Shown here: one piece after another, positions 16,434 through 24,762 of the stretch
How the letters are laid out: the number at the start of each line of letters is the position of its first letter
How positions within the stretch are numbered: the first letter of the stretch is position 1
Assembly (NCBI GenBank): GCA_020027205.1
Contig: JAHRAQ010000004.1
Span: forward strand, 1 to 62,089
DNA length: 62,089 bases
Direction of reading: 5' to 3'
From: Nitrospirales bacterium
GTDB lineage: Bacteria > Nitrospirota > Nitrospiria > Nitrospirales > UBA8639
Program-made: the position numbers and the translations under genes
The notes under the pieces: generated by a model
The model's database searches: none
What the model was told of the DNA's origin: nothing
Seen by the model: only the letters and a program-made list of their open reading frames with translations

Positions 16434-17713
16434 GCCGGCCTCCGGGCCTTGCGAGCCGGCGGCGCGGGGCGCCCGGTTTCATCCCCGGCGTCCGGCCGGC
16501 GGTCCAATCCAAACCCCGCGTGCAGAGCGCGAACGGCCTTGTCGCAATCCCGCTCATCCAGCACGCAGGAAATTTTAATTTCGGACGTGCTGATCATCAT
16601 GATATTAATCGACTCGCCGGACAGGGTTCGAAACATCTTCGACGCCACGCCCGAATGAGACTGCATCCCGACCCCCACCAGCGACACCTTGGCGATGTCC
16701 TCCCGGACTTCCACGGTCTTCGCACCGATGGTGTCGGCCGTCCGCTCGACCAGGGGCAGCGCGCGCGCCAGATCGTTGCGCGGCACCGTAAAGGAAATGT
16801 CCGTGAACTGGCCCCCGTGACTCACGTTCTGAATAATCATGTCCACCACGACGGCGGCGTCCGCCATGGCGCCCAGGACATGCGCGGCAATCCCCGGCCG
16901 GTCCGGCACGCCCACCACGGTGATCTTGGCCTGGTTCCGGTCGCCCGTCACGCCCGACACCGCGGCCTGTTCCATGTCCGCGTCTTCATGGGTCACGAGT
17001 GTGCCCGCTCCTTCCTGAAACGTTGACCGTACTTCTACCGGAACATTGTACCGAGCCGCAAACTCGACGGAACGCGCCTGGAGCACCTTCGCGCCCAGAC
17101 TCGCCAGTTCCAGCATGGCCTCATACGACAGCGTCGGAATCCGCCTGGCGGACGGCACCACGCCGGGGTCGGCGGTGAACACCCCGTCCACGTCGGTGAA
17201 GATGACGCAACGGGACGCCTTCAACGCGGCCGCCAGCGCCACCGCCGTCAGATCCGACCCGCCCCGTCCGAGGGTGGTGACTTCCGATTGCGCGTTGACG
17301 CCCTGAAAGCCCGCAACAATGGGCAGCACGCCGTCGGCCAGCGCCTGCCGGACGGGGGCGGCCGTGACTTTCGCAATCCGCGCCCGCGTGTGCGAACTGT
17401 TGGTCACGATCCCCACCTGGCGCCCGGTAAAGGACCGGGCGTTGATGCCGCAACCGCGCAGGCGCATCGCCAGCAGCGCAATCGCCACGCGCTCGCCGGA
17501 GGACAACAACACGGCCAGTTCCCGGTCGTCCGGCTGCGGGGTCACGTCATGGGCCAGGCGCATCAGCCGGTCCGTCTCCCCGCTCATCGCCGACACCACC
17601 ACCACCACCTGGTGCCCGTCCCGATGCGTGCGCTCGATCCGCTCGGCGATCCGGCGGATGCGTTCAACGTTCCCGACGGACGTCCCGCCGAATTTCTGAA
17701 TAAACAGCGCCAT
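16430..17713 (-). CDS. lysC: Aspartate kinase
   Basis: 427 residues. The kinase domain starts IQKFGGTSVGNVERI; ATP and substrate motifs include TLGRGGSDLTAVALA and FTDVDGVFTADP. Two ACT domains follow (KITVVGVPDRPGIAAHV; KVSLVGVGMQSHSGVASKMF; INIMMISTSEIKISCVL), the site of feedback by lysine and/or threonine. It feeds the aspartate family (lysine, threonine, methionine). Coupled by a four-base overlap to cimA. A Pro/Arg/Ala-rich tail is added after the ACT domain. Confidence 0.95.
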   Translation of the reverse strand: MALFIQKFGGTSVGNVERIRRIAERIERTHRDGHQVVVVVSAMSGETDRLMRLAHDVTPQPDDRELAVLLSSGERVAIALLAMRLRGCGINARSFTGRQVGIVTNSSHTRARIAKVTAAPVRQALADGVLPIVAGFQGVNAQSEVTTLGRGGSDLTAVALAAALKASRCVIFTDVDGVFTADPGVVPSARRIPTLSYEAMLELASLGAKVLQARSVEFAARYNVPVEVRSTFQEGAGTLVTHEDADMEQAAVSGVTGDRNQAKITVVGVPDRPGIAAHVLGAMADAAVVVDMIIQNVSHGGQFTDISFTVPRNDLARALPLVERTADTIGAKTVEVREDIAKVSLVGVGMQSHSGVASKMFRTLSGESINIMMISTSEIKISCVLDERDCDKAVRALHAGFGLDRRPDAGDETGRPAPPARKARRPA

Positions 17714-17734
17714 GGAACTCGCCGCTCTCCCCCT

Positions 17735-17973
17735 CCGTCATTCCCGACGTTAGTAGTCGGGAAGTATTTGCCAACGGCAAATGCTCCGAAGGTCCATCCT
17801 TCTTTTGCATTGTCTTATCTGTGGCAAGGAAAAGACAACAGAAAGATGGATTCCCGACTAAAGATGTCGGGAATGACGGACAAAGATGGATTCCCGACTA
17901 AAGATGCATGCCCCCGACGTTAGTAATCGGGGGTCGGGGACAGGCGTTAGTAATCGGGGGTCGGGAATGACGG
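17735..17973. repeat. REPIN-like doublet with inner palindrome, plus partial tandem copies
   Basis: 17735-17879 runs CCGTCATTCCCGAC...GTCGGGAATGACGG with the same inner ATTTGCC-AA-CGGCAAAT palindrome and GTCCATCCTTC seen at 8735-8874. 17881-17973 holds further partial copies with GTTAGTAATCGGGGGTCGG. It fills the gap between thrC and lysC. Confidence 0.85.
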
Positions 17974-17999
17974 ACGGAGGGGGCACATGCCGTCCGCCC

Positions 18000-19058
18000 T
18001 CACCCCCGCAGCGCCTTCCGCACCGCGTCCCGCGTCGCCTTCACCGTCCGCGCCCTGGGCGACACGCTGACGGCGATATCCGGATCCTTCAGCCCATGCC
18101 CCGTCAACGTGCAGACCACCCGCGCGCCCTCCGGCACCAACCCCGCCGCGCTCCGCTTCGCCAACCCCGCCACCGACGCCGCCGACGCCGGCTCGCAAAA
18201 AATCCCTTCTTCCCCGGCGAGCCATTGATACGCTTCGAGAATTTCTTCGTCCGTCACCATCTCCATGGCGCCCGACGATTCCTCCACCGCCCGCAACGCC
18301 GACGGCCAACTGGCGGGGTTGCCGATGCGAATGGCCGTCGCCACGGTCGCCGGGTGTTCAACCACATGCCCCCGCACAATCGGCGCGGCGCCCTCGGCCT
18401 GCACGCCGATCATGGCGGGACAGCGTTCGATCTGGCCGGCCGCCAGGTATTCCCGGTACCCTTTCCAGTAGGCGGAGATGTTCCCGGCGTTGCCCACGGG
18501 CAGGCAATGATGCGAGGGCGCGCCGCCCAACTGGTCACAGATTTCCATGGCCGCGGTTTTCTGTCCTTCCAGGCGAAAGGGGTTGATCGAATTGACCAGT
18601 TCAAATCCCTCGTCTTCGCACACCACCTTGCCGACGGCCAGCGCCTGGTCAAAATTGCCCTCCACCTGGATCACGGTGGCGCCGTGCGCCATCGCCTGCG
18701 CCAGTTTGCCCAGCGCCACGTTCCCCGCCGGAATCAGCACGTACACCGGCAACGCCGCCCGCCCCCCGTAGGCCGACGCCGACGCCGACGTGTTGCCGGT
18801 GGAGGCGCACAGCACCGCCCGCGCGCCGTGCTCAAGGGCCTTCGACACCGCCAAACTCATCCCGCGATCCTTGAACGAGCCGGTGGGGTTGGCCCCTTCG
18901 ACTTTGAGATGCAACTCCGCCTGCGGACACACCCGCGCCGCCAGCCGCCCCGCCCGAATCAACGGCGTGTTGCCTTCGCACAGCGTGACCACCGGCGTCC
19001 GCTCCGTGATCGGAAGAAATTTTCTGAACTCTTCCATGACCCCGCGCCAGCGCATCAT
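18000..19058 (-). CDS. thrC: Threonine synthase
   Basis: 352 residues, the short fold-type II form. The PLP lysine is in NPTGSFKDRGMSLAV; phosphate binding is by CASTGNTSASASAY and PVGNAGNISAYW. It converts O-phosphohomoserine to threonine. The start overlaps the hom stop by four bases. The next gene on, lysC, is separated by a REPIN block. Confidence 0.95.
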   Translation of the reverse strand: MMRWRGVMEEFRKFLPITERTPVVTLCEGNTPLIRAGRLAARVCPQAELHLKVEGANPTGSFKDRGMSLAVSKALEHGARAVLCASTGNTSASASAYGGRAALPVYVLIPAGNVALGKLAQAMAHGATVIQVEGNFDQALAVGKVVCEDEGFELVNSINPFRLEGQKTAAMEICDQLGGAPSHHCLPVGNAGNISAYWKGYREYLAAGQIERCPAMIGVQAEGAAPIVRGHVVEHPATVATAIRIGNPASWPSALRAVEESSGAMEMVTDEEILEAYQWLAGEEGIFCEPASAASVAGLAKRSAAGLVPEGARVVCTLTGHGLKDPDIAVSVSPRARTVKATRDAVRKALRG

Positions 19059-20371
19059 GGGTTCTCGTCCTCCACGCGGATCACCGTGACCGGCTCCGCC
19101 ACCAACTCCGCCGCCCCGTTGATCGACCGCAGCGCCGCCTGCACCGCCCGCTCCGCCGCCCGATGCGTCATCATCACCACCGGCACCGTCCGGCCCTCGC
19201 GCCGGGCCTGCTGCCGCACCGAGGCCAGGCTGATGCCCTGCTCCCCCAGCACCCCCGCGATCCCCGCCAGCACCCCCGGCCGGTCCCGCACCATGCAGCG
19301 CAGATAATAGCGCGTGACCAGATCCTCCATCGGCCGAATCGGAATCGCCGCCCGTCGATCCATCTGAAACGACGTCGCCGGCACCCGCCCGCGCGCGCCC
19401 AGCCGCACGTTGCGGGCCAGGTCCATCACGTCACTCACCACCGCGCTCCCCGTCGGCCGCGCCCCCGCGCCCTGCCCATAGAGCATGACATCGCCCACCG
19501 CGTCGCCCACCACATGCACGGCATTGTAAATGCCATCCACCCGCGCCAACGGCGTCCCCGCATCAATCATCGTCGGATGCACGCGGGCCTCGATGCTCGT
19601 CTCGCCCCGCTTTGCCACCCCCAGCAGTTTCACGGTCATCCCCAGTTCCGCCGCGCACCGCAAGTCCAGCGCCGTCACCCGCTGAATGCCTTCGGTGTAC
19701 ATCTCCTTCACATCCACCGGCGTCCCCCACGCCAGCCCGGCCATGATCGCCAGTTTATGCGCGCAATCCAGGCCCTCGATGTCGCACCCGGGGTCCGCCT
19801 CCGCGTAGCCGGCGGCCTGCGCCTGCGCCAGCGCATCCCCAAACTCCAGCCCCTCGCGCTCCATCCGGGTCAGAATATAATTGCACGTCCCGTTCAGGAT
19901 GCCCGCCAGCGACACGTAATGATTGGCCGCCAGCCCCTCCGTCAACGCCCGCAGAATCGGCATCCCCCCGCCCACACTCGCCTCAAACCCCACATCCACC
20001 CCCGCGCGACCGGCGGCCGCAAACACCTCTTCGCCGTGCGTCGCCAGCAACGCCTTATTCGCCGTCACCACAGACTTCCCCGCCGCCATCGCGTCCAGCA
20101 GGATGCCCTTCGCCGCGCCGCACCCCCCCACCAATTCCACCACGATGTCGACCGACGCATCGCCCAACAGCCCCCGGAGGTCCGTGCTCAACACCCCGCC
20201 GGGCAACGCCACCCCGCGGTCCGAGGTCACATCGAGATCCACAATGCGCTTCAGCCGCACCGCCGACCCCACGCGCCGCTCGATCAGGTCGGCGTTCCGC
20301 AACAGCACAGCGGCCGTCCCGGACCCCACCGTCCCGAATCCCACGATGCCGACGCCGATTTCCCGTTTCAT
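19055..20371 (-). CDS. hom: Homoserine dehydrogenase
   Basis: 438 residues from MKREIGVGIVGFGTVGSGT; a start at 20398 would add repeat-derived residues. The NAD(P) fold is followed by VTANKALLATHG, the substrate region GILNGTCNYILTRM and AGYAEADPGCDIEGLDCAHK. A C-terminal ACT domain (MVRDRPGVLAGIAGVLGEQGIS) gives threonine sensitivity. It reduces aspartate semialdehyde to homoserine. It forms an operon with thrC and probably the aminotransferase upstream. Confidence 0.95.
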   Translation of the reverse strand: MKREIGVGIVGFGTVGSGTAAVLLRNADLIERRVGSAVRLKRIVDLDVTSDRGVALPGGVLSTDLRGLLGDASVDIVVELVGGCGAAKGILLDAMAAGKSVVTANKALLATHGEEVFAAAGRAGVDVGFEASVGGGMPILRALTEGLAANHYVSLAGILNGTCNYILTRMEREGLEFGDALAQAQAAGYAEADPGCDIEGLDCAHKLAIMAGLAWGTPVDVKEMYTEGIQRVTALDLRCAAELGMTVKLLGVAKRGETSIEARVHPTMIDAGTPLARVDGIYNAVHVVGDAVGDVMLYGQGAGARPTGSAVVSDVMDLARNVRLGARGRVPATSFQMDRRAAIPIRPMEDLVTRYYLRCMVRDRPGVLAGIAGVLGEQGISLASVRQQARREGRTVPVVMMTHRAAERAVQAALRSINGAAELVAEPVTVIRVEDENP

Positions 20372-20391
20372 CGATCCCGTCACTCCCCCCT

Positions 20392-20444
20392 CCGTCATTC
20401 CCCCTCCGTCATTCCCGACATTTTTAATCGGGAATCCATCCTTC
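20392..20444. repeat. REP singlet between hom and the aminotransferase
   Basis: Carries CCGTCATTCCCGACA...TCGGGAATCCATCCTTC, one half of the REPIN; pyrimidine-rich sequence follows to 20500. Confidence 0.8.
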
Positions 20445-20503
20445 TTTTTCGTCTTCCTTCTTTTTCATCTTTCGTCTTTCTTCTCCCCTTCTCTCCCCGC
20501 CCT

Positions 20504-21676
20504 TCACAGTGCCAACGCCGTCTTCATCCCCCGCACCGCCTGATGAATCCGATGCTCATTCTCGACCAGCGCAAACCGCACATACTCATCGCCCCCGTCT
20601 CCAAACCCAATCCCCGGCGACACCGCCACCTTGGCGTCGCGCAGCAGCAACTTCGAAAACTCCAGCGAGCCTGTGCCGGCGTGAGCCGGCGGAATCCGCG
20701 CCCACACAAACATCGTGGCGCGCGGAGAATCCACCGCCCAGCCAATGCGGTTCAGCCCGGAGACCAGGGCATTCCGGCGGCGTTCGTAGCAATTCACCAT
20801 GGTCTTCACGCAATCCTGCGGCCCGTTGAGCGCGATAATACTGGCAATCTGAACGGGCTGAAACATGCCGTAGTCCAGATAACTTTTAATCTTGGTCAGC
20901 GCCGCGATGATGTCCCGGTTGCCGACGCAGAACCCCACGCGCCATCCGGGCATGTTGTAACTTTTGGACAAAGAGTAAAACTCCACGCCAATGTCTCTGG
21001 CTTCCGGCACCTGCAGCAGACTGGGCGCGCGGTAGCCGTCAAAAACAATGTCCGCGTACGCCAGGTCGTGAATGACGTACATGTCCCGCTCGCGCGCAAA
21101 CGCCGTCACCTTTTTAAAAAACTCCAAGTCCACCACGCTCGTCGTCGGGTTGTGGGGGAAACTTATGAGCAGCGCCTTGGGCCGGGGCTGACTCTGACGA
21201 TACGCGCGCGTGAGATTGTCGAAGAAATCATCGCTGGGGCGCAGTTCGACGCCGCGCACTTCCCCGCCGGCGATAATCACGCCGTACATGTGAATGGGGT
21301 ACGTCGGTGTGGGCGTCAACACCACGTCGCCCGGCCCCAGCACCGCCAACAGGAGGTGCGACAACCCTTCTTTCACGCCCAGCGTCACAATGGCTTCGGT
21401 CTCCGGATCGATGTCCACGTCATACTGCCGCCCGTACCAGTCGCTGATGGCGCGACGGAGTTTGGTAATGCCGCGGGAGGCCGAGTAGCGGTGATTCTTG
21501 CCTTTGTGCGCCGCCTCGACCAGTTTCTCCACGATATGGGACGGCGTGGCCTGGTCCGGGTTCCCCATCCCGAAGTCAATGATATCCTCCCCGCGCCGGC
21601 GCGCGTCGTGTTTGAGTTCCTGAACCTGGCTCAACACGTAAGGCGGAAGACGTTGAATGCGAAAAAATCGTTCCAT
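20504..21676 (-). CDS. Class I/II aminotransferase (AlaC/Asp-aminotransferase-like)
   Basis: 390 residues. PLP lysine lies in [26 protein letters not shown] at the N-terminus, HNPTTSV and [13 protein letters not shown] are typical of the AlaC/LL-DAP-like branch. Placement before hom-thrC-lysC points to alanine, aspartate or aspartate-family amination. The substrate cannot be set from sequence by eye. A good promoter at 21741-21769 heads this operon. Confidence 0.85.
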   Translation of the reverse strand: MERFFRIQRLPPYVLSQVQELKHDARRRGEDIIDFGMGNPDQATPSHIVEKLVEAAHKGKNHRYSASRGITKLRRAISDWYGRQYDVDIDPETEAIVTLGVKEGLSHLLLAVLGPGDVVLTPTPTYPIHMYGVIIAGGEVRGVELRPSDDFFDNLTRAYRQSQPRPKALLISFPHNPTTSVVDLEFFKKVTAFARERDMYVIHDLAYADIVFDGYRAPSLLQVPEARDIGVEFYSLSKSYNMPGWRVGFCVGNRDIIAALTKIKSYLDYGMFQPVQIASIIALNGPQDCVKTMVNCYERRRNALVSGLNRIGWAVDSPRATMFVWARIPPAHAGTGSLEFSKLLLRDAKVAVSPGIGFGDGGDEYVRFALVENEHRIHQAVRGMKTALAL

Positions 21677-21740
21677 GGAAAACTCGAGATCGGCGCCGGG
21701 CCGTCACCGACGTGACACCTCACGACGGCCCATGGGCGTC

Positions 21741-21769
21741 ATTGTAGTAGAGGGCGGAAACCCCGTCAA
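21741..21769 (-). promoter_or_regulatory. Sigma70-type promoter of the aminotransferase-hom-thrC operon
   Basis: On the minus strand TTGACG, a 17-base spacer and TACAAT, with a short leader to the ATG at 21676. Confidence 0.65.
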
Positions 21770-21844
21770 TGCAAGTCTTTGTTTTTTCAGTTTGTTTTCT
21801 CCCGTGTCCGGAACGTCCTTCCACGGGCACAGGGACGGGTTTCA

Positions 21845-21874
21845 TTGCGACCGCCGTGCCCGTTTTGCCATAAT
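21845..21874 (+). promoter_or_regulatory. Probable promoter of pdxJ
   Basis: TTGCGA, an 18-base spacer and CATAAT, ending 47 bases before the pdxJ ATG; divergent from the aminotransferase promoter. Confidence 0.45.
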
Positions 21875-21920
21875 GCACGCCCGTGCCGGACAACCCTCCG
21901 CCGCGAAATGAAGGTGTGAC

Positions 21921-22646
21921 ATGGCTCGACTCGGCGTCAACATTGACCACGTGGCCACGCTCCGGCAGGCCCGTGGCGGCCATGAACCGGACCCGGTCGC
22001 CGCCGCCGTGCTGGCCGACCTCGGCGGCGCCGACGGGCTGGTCGTGCATCTCCGTGAAGACCGGCGACACATTCAGGAACGTGACCTGACGCGGCTTCGC
22101 GACGTCGTCCCGTCCTCCCTGAATCTGGAAATGGCCGCGGAAGAGGCCATCGCCGCCATCGCGCTGCGCGTCCGGCCCGATGCCGTCACGCTCGTGCCCG
22201 AACGGCGGCAGGAACTCACCACCGAAGGCGGGCTGGCGGTCGCGGGACACGAAGACCGACTCGCGCCCTTCGTCGGCCGTCTGCGCGACGCCGGGATTCC
22301 GGTCAGTCTGTTCATCGACCCGGACCCCGCGCACGTCCGCGCCGCGGGCCGCGTCGGCGCCGACGCCGTCGAACTGCATACCGGGCCGTATGCCAACAGC
22401 CGCCGGCCGGACATCGATCGCGCCTTCGACGCCCTGCGCGAGGGCGCCGCGCTCGCGCGGCAACTGGGTCTGGGCGTCCACGCCGGCCATGGGCTGACGT
22501 ATCACAACATCCGGCGCCTGACGGCGATCACCGACATCGTGGAATTCAACATCGGCCACAGCATTCTGGCCCGCGCCGTGCTGGTCGGCCTCGAACGGGC
22601 GGTCCGGGACATGCGGGCATGCATCCCGTTCACGGCCGGGCGTTAG
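21921..22646 (+). CDS. pdxJ: Pyridoxine 5'-phosphate synthase
   Basis: 241 residues, a TIM barrel starting [48 protein letters not shown] and [12 protein letters not shown] carry catalytic residues. It makes pyridoxine phosphate from deoxyxylulose phosphate and 3-amino-2-oxopropyl phosphate. First gene of pdxJ-nnr-tsaE-mutS. Confidence 0.96.
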   Translation: MARLGVNIDHVATLRQARGGHEPDPVAAAVLADLGGADGLVVHLREDRRHIQERDLTRLRDVVPSSLNLEMAAEEAIAAIALRVRPDAVTLVPERRQELTTEGGLAVAGHEDRLAPFVGRLRDAGIPVSLFIDPDPAHVRAAGRVGADAVELHTGPYANSRRPDIDRAFDALREGAALARQLGLGVHAGHGLTYHNIRRLTAITDIVEFNIGHSILARAVLVGLERAVRDMRACIPFTAGR

Positions 22647-22673
22647 CACCCCGGCGCGCGCACCAACGACGGC

Positions 22674-24269
22674 ATGAAACTTGTCACCGCCCGCCAGATG
22701 CGAGCACTCGACCGGCGCACAATCCGGGACGCCGGCGTGCCCGGCCACGTGCTGATGGAACGGGCCGGCGCCGGCGTGGCGGCGGCCATCGAAGACACGT
22801 TCGGCCCCGTGAAGGGAAAAACCGTCACGATTTTCTGCGGGAAGGGGAACAACGGCGGAGACGGGCTGGTCGTCGCGCATCTCCTTCGCCGCAAGCGCGC
22901 CGACGTGCGGGTCTGTCTTCTGGCCCAGGCCCGCGACCTCGCCGGCGACGCCAAACGGATGTATCGGCGCGTGGCCGGCGGCGGCGGCGGCGCGCGCGTG
23001 GCATGTGTCCCATCCGCGGATCTCATGCGCCGTCTGACGCGGCAAAGCCACATCCTCGTCGACGCCCTGCTGGGCACCGGCGCCACGGCGGCGGTCACCG
23101 GCCGGTACGAAGAGGCAATTCACGCGATGAACGCGGCGGGGGTTCCCGTGGTCGCGGTGGACCTGCCCTCCGGCATGCACGCGGATACCGGCGCCGTGCC
23201 GGGCGCCGCCGTGCGCGCCAGTCTGACCGTCACGTTCGGGAATCCGAAACTGGGGTTGTTTCTGGGGTCGGGCGTGGATTACGCGGGCCGCGTGCGGCGC
23301 GTTGATATCGGCATTCCCGAACGGTACGTGGAGGCGATGCGCCTTCCGATCACGTTGCTGACACCCGACGCGATCCGGTCATGGCTGCCGGCGCGCCGGG
23401 CGTCGTCCCACAAGGGTACGTTTGGTCATGCCGGCCTCATCGCGGGGTCGCCGGGGAAAAGCGGCGCCGCCCTTCTGGCCGCCGTCGCGGCGCTGCGGAC
23501 GGGTGCCGGGCTGGTCACCGTGGCGGCGCCGGCCGGCGTGCAGGCGCGGCTGGACGCGCGCGCGATGGAAGTGATGACGCTGCCGCTGCCGGAAACCAAA
23601 GACGGCACGCTGTCTCGACGCGCACTTCCACAACTGCGCGCCTTCATCCAATCCCGCACCTCGGTCGGCATGGGGCCGGGGTTGTCCACTCATGCCGAAA
23701 CCGCCGGCGTGATTCGAACGTTGATCACACAATGCGACCGCCCGACCGTCATTGACGCCGACGCGCTCAACGCGCTGTCCGGGCACACCCGGATTCTGCG
23801 CGCGCGTCCCCGTCCCGCCGTGCTGACGCCGCACCCCGGAGAAATGGCCCGCCTGCTCGACACGACAACGGACATGATCGCCCGCAACCCATTGGGAGCG
23901 GCCAGGGATTTTGCCCGCGCCCATGCCGGCATCGTGGTGCTGAAAGGCGCGCGCACGATTATCGCGCATCCGGGCGGACGCGCCGCCATCTCGCCGACGG
24001 GCAACCCCGGCATGGCCACGGGCGGGACGGGAGACGTGCTCACCGGCGTCATTACCGGCCTGCTGGCGCAAGGACTCGCCCCCTGGGAGGCGGCGCAAAG
24101 CGGCGTCTATCTTCACGGGACGGCGGGCGACCTCGCCGCCGAAGTATACGGTCACGCCGGGTTGCTGGCCGGCGATCTCCTGCGCTTTCTGCCGCGAGCC
24201 ATTATGCGCGTCCTGCATGACGGTGACCGCGTTCCCGTTCCCGACGCCGCCGGTACTCATGGCCGGTGA
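22674..24269 (+). CDS. nnr: Bifunctional NAD(P)H-hydrate epimerase / ADP-dependent dehydratase
   Basis: 531 residues. The N-terminal YjeF_N domain has VFCGKGNNGGDGL-like sequence (IFCGKGNNGGDGLV) and VDALLGTGATAAVTG. The C-terminal ribokinase-like domain has SHKGTFGHAGLIAGSPG, VIDADALNAL and NPGMATGGTGDVLTGVI with the catalytic Asp. It repairs hydrated NADH and NADPH. The 27-base gap from pdxJ and overlap with tsaE indicate one operon; the fused form is the usual bacterial layout. Confidence 0.95.
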   Translation: MKLVTARQMRALDRRTIRDAGVPGHVLMERAGAGVAAAIEDTFGPVKGKTVTIFCGKGNNGGDGLVVAHLLRRKRADVRVCLLAQARDLAGDAKRMYRRVAGGGGGARVACVPSADLMRRLTRQSHILVDALLGTGATAAVTGRYEEAIHAMNAAGVPVVAVDLPSGMHADTGAVPGAAVRASLTVTFGNPKLGLFLGSGVDYAGRVRRVDIGIPERYVEAMRLPITLLTPDAIRSWLPARRASSHKGTFGHAGLIAGSPGKSGAALLAAVAALRTGAGLVTVAAPAGVQARLDARAMEVMTLPLPETKDGTLSRRALPQLRAFIQSRTSVGMGPGLSTHAETAGVIRTLITQCDRPTVIDADALNALSGHTRILRARPRPAVLTPHPGEMARLLDTTTDMIARNPLGAARDFARAHAGIVVLKGARTIIAHPGGRAAISPTGNPGMATGGTGDVLTGVITGLLAQGLAPWEAAQSGVYLHGTAGDLAAEVYGHAGLLAGDLLRFLPRAIMRVLHDGDRVPVPDAAGTHGR

Positions 24270-24762
24270 TCCCGCACAGCCATGGCCCCTGTCCCTGGCA
24301 TCGGCGGCGCACACCGAGCGTTTCGGCGCCGCCCTCGGACGCCGCCTGCGGCCGGGCGGGGTCATTGCGCTCGTCGGCGAGATGGGCTCCGGCAAAACAA
24401 CGTTTGTCCGCGGCCTGGCCCACGGCGCGGGGCTGTCCGCGCACACGGTCAGCAGTCCGACCTTTGTCATGATTCAGGAATACCGCGGCCCCCTTGCCCT
24501 GGCGCACATCGATCTGTACCGCCTTGACGATTCCCGTGGCGTGGAAGAAACGGGACTGGCCGATTATCTGACCGGACACTTTGCCGTACTCATTGAATGG
24601 GCCGACCGGCTCCCCGACGCCTGGCTACCCGACGACTACCTGCGGATTGACTTCACTCACGCGGGGCGCGCCGCCCGCCGCGCCGTCGTCCGGGCGTTCG
24701 GGCCGCGCAGTCACGGCCTGCTTCAAACCATCGCGGCCCATGCCGGGCAGGCCCCTTCATGA
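24259..24762 (+). CDS. tsaE: tRNA threonylcarbamoyladenosine synthesis ATPase TsaE
   Basis: 167 residues from ATG 24259; an ATG at 24217 would add 14 residues and overlap nnr further. P-loop VGEMGSGKTTFVRGLAHG, SSPTFVMIQEY and HIDLYRLDD, then IEWADRLPD are the family signature. It assists TsaB/TsaD in making t6A at position 37 of ANN-decoding tRNAs. The stop overlaps the mutS start as ATGA. Confidence 0.93.
   Translation: MAGDPAQPWPLSLASAAHTERFGAALGRRLRPGGVIALVGEMGSGKTTFVRGLAHGAGLSAHTVSSPTFVMIQEYRGPLALAHIDLYRLDDSRGVEETGLADYLTGHFAVLIEWADRLPDAWLPDDYLRIDFTHAGRAARRAVVRAFGPRSHGLLQTIAAHAGQAPS

Noticed and set aside
19163..21715. Very long plus-strand frame opposite hom and the aminotransferase
   Set aside because: His/Arg/Pro-rich shadow of GC-rich coding on the minus strand; no motif, no ribosome site.
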